Shown in pieces: positions 60,264-64,000 of a stretch of DNA of 64,000 bases. The translations under genes were made by a program, and so were the position numbers. The stretch is from Leptolyngbya sp. KIOST-1 (GTDB taxonomy: Bacteria; Cyanobacteriota; Cyanobacteriia; Phormidesmidales; Phormidesmidaceae): positions 372,001 through 436,000 of the forward strand of contig NZ_JQFA01000004.1 of NCBI RefSeq assembly GCF_000763385.1. The letters run 5' to 3'. The notes under the pieces are model-generated. The model was not told the DNA's origin, did no database searches, and saw only the letters and a program-made list of their open reading frames with translations. Positions within the stretch are counted from its first letter, which is position 1. Each line of letters opens with the position of its first letter.

Positions 60264-62579
60264 CTACCCTTTGACCACTGGCAACGCCCTGGCTCGGTGG
60301 GGGTGAAACCGGCGGGGCCACAGCAGCACCCGCAGCAGCAGCCAGAGCGATCGCAGCTCGCCGGGGCTGTTCCAGCGCTTCCACTGGCCGGGACGGCAGA
60401 ACAGGGTTGTGACCAGCGCCCGGTAGCTGGCCGGGGTGAGGGGCGCAAACTGCACCCGCAGGTGAGGACAATCGTCTCTGTCGTCGACGGCGGTGATGAT
60501 GCCCTCCAGGGCGATCGCCTCCTCGACAATTTCTAGTTCTATGGCCATTCCCACCCCCAGGGGCCGGGCTGGGGACACCTGCTGGGTGAGGGTGACCTCC
60601 AGTCCAACCTCCGACAGGGCGGTGGTCACGCCCCACCAGGTTTGTGCCAGGGAGGCGGAGGCGTCAGGAGTGGGGGGCTGCGCCGAGGTCGGTCCCAGGC
60701 TGCGGGGGGAGAGTTTGATCACCCGGCGCAGGTCAAACCACAGGTGGGAATCGGGCCGGGGCACATCTAGCAAAATCAGCAGGGCAACGGCGATCATCGC
60801 CAGGTTGTACGCGCTCCAAATCCAGCCCAGGGCCAGTCCCCGGTAGGTGAGGCCGTAGGCGGCGTTGGTGCCCCAGCCGGCCATTAGGCAAAGGCCCAGG
60901 TTGCGCCACAGGCTGATGGCGGTGAGCCCAAACAGCAGCACCAGCGGCCAGCCCAGTTTCCAATTGAACTGGTACCGCTGGTTGGAGGTACCCTTGGGCG
61001 TGACCTTAAACCCCCGCGAGAAGGGGTTGACCATGGCCTGGACCACCGTGGCTGCCAGGGGAAACACCAGCACCAGGGAGTAGATATCGGACAGCAGGGC
61101 CGATCGCGATCGCTCGTTCAGCCAGGCAAACACCGTCAGCTGCACCAGGTAGTAGGGCACAAAGTAGTAGAGCAACTCCTGGGTTGTCGCCTGAATGGGA
61201 ATCACGTCAAGAAACGAGTAGGCCAAGGGCATCAGCAAAAAGCCGATGCGGGGAATGCTGCTAAACCAGTGCAGCAGCCCCTCCAGGTGGCCCAGCCGCT
61301 GCATGGGGGTGAGCCCCGGAATCGTCAGCGGGTTGGAGTCAATAAAGAAGGCCTGTAGGGTGCCCCTGGCCCAGCGCAGCCGCTGGGTGGCGTGGGCGGC
61401 AATATCTTCGGCGGCCAGTCCGGCGCTGAGCTTTTCGTCCAGGTAGATCACCTCGTTGCCCTGGGCGGCCAGGCGCACCGAGGTAAAGTAGTCTTCGCTC
61501 AGCGACTCGGTGACAAAGCCGCCGCTGCTTTCAAGGGCGCTGCGCCGCACCACAAAGGAGGTGCCCGAACACACCACGCTGCCCACCCCGTCGCGCATGG
61601 GCTGAATCTGACGGTAAAACACCTCTTCTTCCGGGGTGAGCACCCCCTCCAGGCCCAGGTTACGGGCGATCGGGTCGGCGTTGTAGAAGCTCTGGGGGGT
61701 TTGCACCAGGCCCACGCTGGTCCGCTGAAAAAAGCCTACCGTGCGGCAGAGAAAATTTTGGGTGGGCACAAAGTCGGCGTCGAAGGAGGCAATTAGCTCG
61801 CCCTGGGTTTGGCCCATGGCGTGGTTAAGGTTGCCCGCCTTGGCGTGGTCGTTGCTGGGGCGGGTGATGTAGTGGCACCCCAACTCCTCGGCCAGGGCTT
61901 TGATCTCGGGGCGGCGGGTGTCATCGAGCAGGTAGATGGTTTTGCGCGGGTAGGTCATGGCCTGGCAGCCAATGACAGTGCGGCGCAGAATAAAGGCCGG
62001 TTCGTCGTAGGTGGGCACAAATACATCCACCCAGGGCTGATAGCGACCACCGATCACCGCCTGCTGGAGTTGGTCCGCCTGGGGCCTGCGATCGCGCACC
62101 CACAGCAGCAGCACCAGCTGAATAATGCTGGTGATCAGGCCAAACAGCTCCATCCCCAGCAGCCCCAGGCTAAGGGTGCCCTCCAGGGGCGAGGCCAGAT
62201 TCAACGTCGAGAGACAGCGCCAGACCAGGTAGCGCAGGACCAGGGTGAGCAAGATGCCCACCACAATGCACCGCGACCAGGTCTGGGGCCGGGGCGAAAT
62301 GCGGGTAATGGCGTAGGCCAGCAGCAGCAGCACCATGGTTGGGGCCAGCAGGTACTGGGCCGTCACCATGGGCACCTCCAGCCACATGGGCGGCTGGCTC
62401 TGCAACATCTGGAGCTGGGCAAAAATTCTGGTGACGCGCGCCTCCCCGGCGAACCAGGCCAGCACGATGGCTGCCGCCAACCCAACGGTCGCCACCATAA
62501 TCAACGTCGCCCAGCGTACCGGGGGGCGCGGCTTAGGCGGACCAGCCGACTTAGAAACAGATTTGGATAGGAGTGCCAT
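60264..62579 (-). CDS. Cellulose-synthase-like GT2 glycosyltransferase
   Basis: A 771-residue membrane enzyme. N-terminal helices at about 25-45, 75-95, 105-125 and 135-160 precede the GT2 domain. The catalytic residues are D220 (LLDDTRRPE), the DAD triad at 267-269 (FDADFVP), D363 (LSEDYFTS) and QRLRW at 399-403. Further helices follow, then a C-terminal PilZ-like domain. The PilZ motif is degraded: ALSEVG replaces (D/N)xSxxG and no RxxxR precedes it, so c-di-GMP control is doubtful. It probably makes a beta-glucan or related exopolysaccharide. No bcsB-like gene is adjacent. Confidence 0.85.
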   Translation of the reverse strand: MALLSKSVSKSAGPPKPRPPVRWATLIMVATVGLAAAIVLAWFAGEARVTRIFAQLQMLQSQPPMWLEVPMVTAQYLLAPTMVLLLLAYAITRISPRPQTWSRCIVVGILLTLVLRYLVWRCLSTLNLASPLEGTLSLGLLGMELFGLITSIIQLVLLLWVRDRRPQADQLQQAVIGGRYQPWVDVFVPTYDEPAFILRRTVIGCQAMTYPRKTIYLLDDTRRPEIKALAEELGCHYITRPSNDHAKAGNLNHAMGQTQGELIASFDADFVPTQNFLCRTVGFFQRTSVGLVQTPQSFYNADPIARNLGLEGVLTPEEEVFYRQIQPMRDGVGSVVCSGTSFVVRRSALESSGGFVTESLSEDYFTSVRLAAQGNEVIYLDEKLSAGLAAEDIAAHATQRLRWARGTLQAFFIDSNPLTIPGLTPMQRLGHLEGLLHWFSSIPRIGFLLMPLAYSFLDVIPIQATTQELLYYFVPYYLVQLTVFAWLNERSRSALLSDIYSLVLVFPLAATVVQAMVNPFSRGFKVTPKGTSNQRYQFNWKLGWPLVLLFGLTAISLWRNLGLCLMAGWGTNAAYGLTYRGLALGWIWSAYNLAMIAVALLILLDVPRPDSHLWFDLRRVIKLSPRSLGPTSAQPPTPDASASLAQTWWGVTTALSEVGLEVTLTQQVSPARPLGVGMAIELEIVEEAIALEGIITAVDDRDDCPHLRVQFAPLTPASYRALVTTLFCRPGQWKRWNSPGELRSLWLLLRVLLWPRRFHPHRARALPVVKG

Positions 62580-62706
62580 TGTGCTGCTAAACGGTTAGGG
62601 AGCAGGATGGAGCCGGTCAGCCCGTGGGGCATTAATTGCCTGGGGTGTTACCCATCGCAATTGGAGCTCCCTCGCGATTGTGGCGGTTTTCTCTGAGAAC
62701 CGCCTG

Positions 62707-62757
62707 AGCGACCCTCAATATGGAGATGCCAAGCGACCCTCAATATGGAGATGCCAA
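62707..62757. repeat. 25-bp tandem duplication
   Basis: AGCGACCCTCAATATGGAGA followed by TGCCA occurs twice in a row. It lies in the gap upstream of the GT2 gene, where the promoter should be. Confidence 0.8.
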
Positions 62758-62866
62758 CGGATTAAAAGGGTCCCAGGGGTTACTACAGCACGACTCGCCT
62801 CATTCCTTATGTATGAGTCCTTACCCATGGGTCAACTCCTTAGATGGCGATAGATGGCGATCGCCC

Positions 62867-64000
62867 TCACTTAGGCTCGGTCGGGAGCAGCCCCTGGCGC
62901 AGCAGGTCGTGGCCAAAGCCGTAGCCGCCCCCTACGCGCCGCAGCAGCCCCGCCGCCACCATGGCATCGAGCCAGGGGCGGGCGGCCAGGGGCAAGCCTC
63001 GCCGCTCACTCAGCAACAGCCGCACCAGCCCCTGCTGCAGGGTAAACGATAGCCACAGCACCGCCGCCACCAGCCCTGCTATCACCAGCCGCGCCCGGCT
63101 AAGGGGCAATAGCGCCAGGGGCGGCTGGCCGCTCGCCACCGCTGGCAGCAGCAGGAAGAGAATGACCAGCAGCCCCAGCACCGCCACCAAAATCACCGTG
63201 TTGCGCAGGGCCAACCCCACGTCCTGGTTGGGCACCTGGCGACTCTGGATGGACCCGGCCTGCCCGCTGTGCAGCAGCCCCACCAGTCCCAGGCTCCAGC
63301 CCATCACCGCCCCCAGCGCCCCCGCCCAGCCAAACCCAGGCCCGCCCAGGCCAAAGGGCGTCAGCAGCAGCGCCGCGATCGCCCCCAGCCCCAGCCCCAG
63401 CCCCAGCCCCAGCAAGCCGCTGGTCAACGCCAGGGGCACCAGGCCGCCCAGGGGGGCGATCGCGAGCCCCAGGCGAAAATAGGTGAAATTCTCCAGGTCA
63501 ATCTGCGAGAGCAGCAGCCCCACCGCCAGCCCCAGCAGCAGGTTGCCGCCCACCAGCCCGATCACCAGGGTAATGGCCAGCCCCACCAGCAGCCGGTACA
63601 GCAGCTGGCGGGGATCGGGCAGCCAGGTGCGCTGCAGGTCGTCGAGGTAAAACAGGCGCGGGCGAGTCTCCAGCTGCTGGGCCAGCCAGCCCAGGGTGGC
63701 CCGGTGCTGAGCCGGGTTGCCCTGGGTCTGGGCCAGGCCATGGTCGAGGTATCGCTGCACCAGGTCGGCGCGATCGCGAATGGGGGGCGCTGGCGGATGC
63801 TGCATCGCCACCAGCAGGGTCAGGTTGAGGGGCAGTCGGGCCAGCTGTTGCAGCACTTTGCTGCCCTTGATTGTGGGCCAGAGGTCGGGACAGTTCTGGG
63901 CCAGCACGTAGTCTTTGACCTGCTGCGCCGCCAGCGGAATGATGTGAATGCCGCCGTTGAACTGATCAAAGGTTAGCCCCAGCGACTCCATTACCTGGCG
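62867..64000 (-). CDS. Membrane NACHT-type STAND protein, C-terminal part (5' partial)
   Basis: At least 377 codons are open to the window edge (continuing upstream of the ATG at 63991). The start of the visible region, GIHIIPLAAQQVKDYVL and LQQLARLPLNLTLLVAM, is the end of a NACHT NTPase module. Then come several hydrophobic helices (LLYRLLVGLAITLVIGLVG and later ones), Gly/Leu-rich and partly repetitive. The tail LLRRVGGGYGFGHDLLRQGL resembles the conserved end of cyanobacterial membrane NACHT proteins. These are possible defence or signalling switches. The NTPase core and any effector domain lie outside the window. Confidence 0.72.
   Translation of the reverse strand, partial: RQVMESLGLTFDQFNGGIHIIPLAAQQVKDYVLAQNCPDLWPTIKGSKVLQQLARLPLNLTLLVAMQHPPAPPIRDRADLVQRYLDHGLAQTQGNPAQHRATLGWLAQQLETRPRLFYLDDLQRTWLPDPRQLLYRLLVGLAITLVIGLVGGNLLLGLAVGLLLSQIDLENFTYFRLGLAIAPLGGLVPLALTSGLLGLGLGLGLGAIAALLLTPFGLGGPGFGWAGALGAVMGWSLGLVGLLHSGQAGSIQSRQVPNQDVGLALRNTVILVAVLGLLVILFLLLPAVASGQPPLALLPLSRARLVIAGLVAAVLWLSFTLQQGLVRLLLSERRGLPLAARPWLDAMVAAGLLRRVGGGYGFGHDLLRQGLLPTEPK

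Noticed and set aside
59941-60636. Long 231-codon version of the DUF2283 gene
   Set aside because: The upstream 158 codons overlap the end of the GT2 gene antiparallel in frame space and are Ala/Gly/Pro-rich; the real start is at 60162.

Overview
This 64-kb window looks like cyanobacterial chromosome. The octamer GCGATCGC (HIP1) is scattered throughout, GC content is high, and many genes belong to families typical of cyanobacteria: a PAP/fibrillin protein, DUF3082, DUF1517, DUF4230, GlcE- and GlcF-like glycolate dehydrogenase subunits, a glucosylglycerol hydrolase-like GH13 enzyme, an ABC1/AarF kinase, a CPA1 antiporter and a multi-PAS hybrid kinase. Short palindromic and heptameric repeats typical of cyanobacteria fill many intergenic gaps. 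The closest lineage is inferred, not shown: a Leptolyngbya/Nodosilinea/Phormidium-like filament. I saw no rRNA, tRNA or CRISPR array.

Layout. 0-8 kb: a heme-oxygenase-like iron enzyme beside a HemK-like methyltransferase, an IS66 fragment, a GntR/FCD regulator, small proteins and a large hybrid histidine kinase. 8.9-14.5 kb: an NAD gene cluster (pncB, nadD, an NrtR-like Nudix regulator with a broken Nudix box, nadE) with a DNA methyltransferase embedded in it. 14.5-22.4 kb: glcF, PAP/fibrillin, PHP phosphoesterase, DUF3082, SelO and a GH116 glucosidase. 22.4-26.4 kb: an accessory block with two 175-bp inverted-repeat elements around a DUF2283 gene, then an antitoxin/Doc toxin pair, a small helper protein and a frameshifted NB-ARC/TPR STAND NTPase, all on the minus strand. 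26.6-35.5 kb: DUF4230, GST, GlcE-like, a bacterial dynamin, a Na+/H+ antiporter and RecN. 35.5-42.1 kb: an island with a VapBC-type pair, a type ISP restriction-modification gene split in two by a DUF4258/YgiT pair, a third inverted-repeat element, and a REP-associated tyrosine transposase among its repeats. 42.4-64 kb: AarF kinase, a beta-barrel-like protein, a HerA-like ATPase, a Ser/Thr kinase, UvrC, the GH13 enzyme, DUF1517, an L,D-transpeptidase, Hsp20, a cellulose-synthase-like GT2 and the end of a membrane NACHT protein.

Most notable points. (1) The restriction-modification gene is split at one point by a toxin-antitoxin pair, and a diverged second copy of the exact junction segment sits in front of the neighbouring VapBC pair. 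(2) Inverted-repeat elements supply the stop codons of two successive genes. (3) A 7-bp tandem duplication frameshifts the 3' end of the STAND gene. (4) Heptamer arrays switch from GG-initial to CC-initial units midway. (5) A RAYT gene is surrounded by triple-hairpin repeats. (6) The NAD cluster carries an NrtR-like protein that has lost its catalytic Nudix glutamates.
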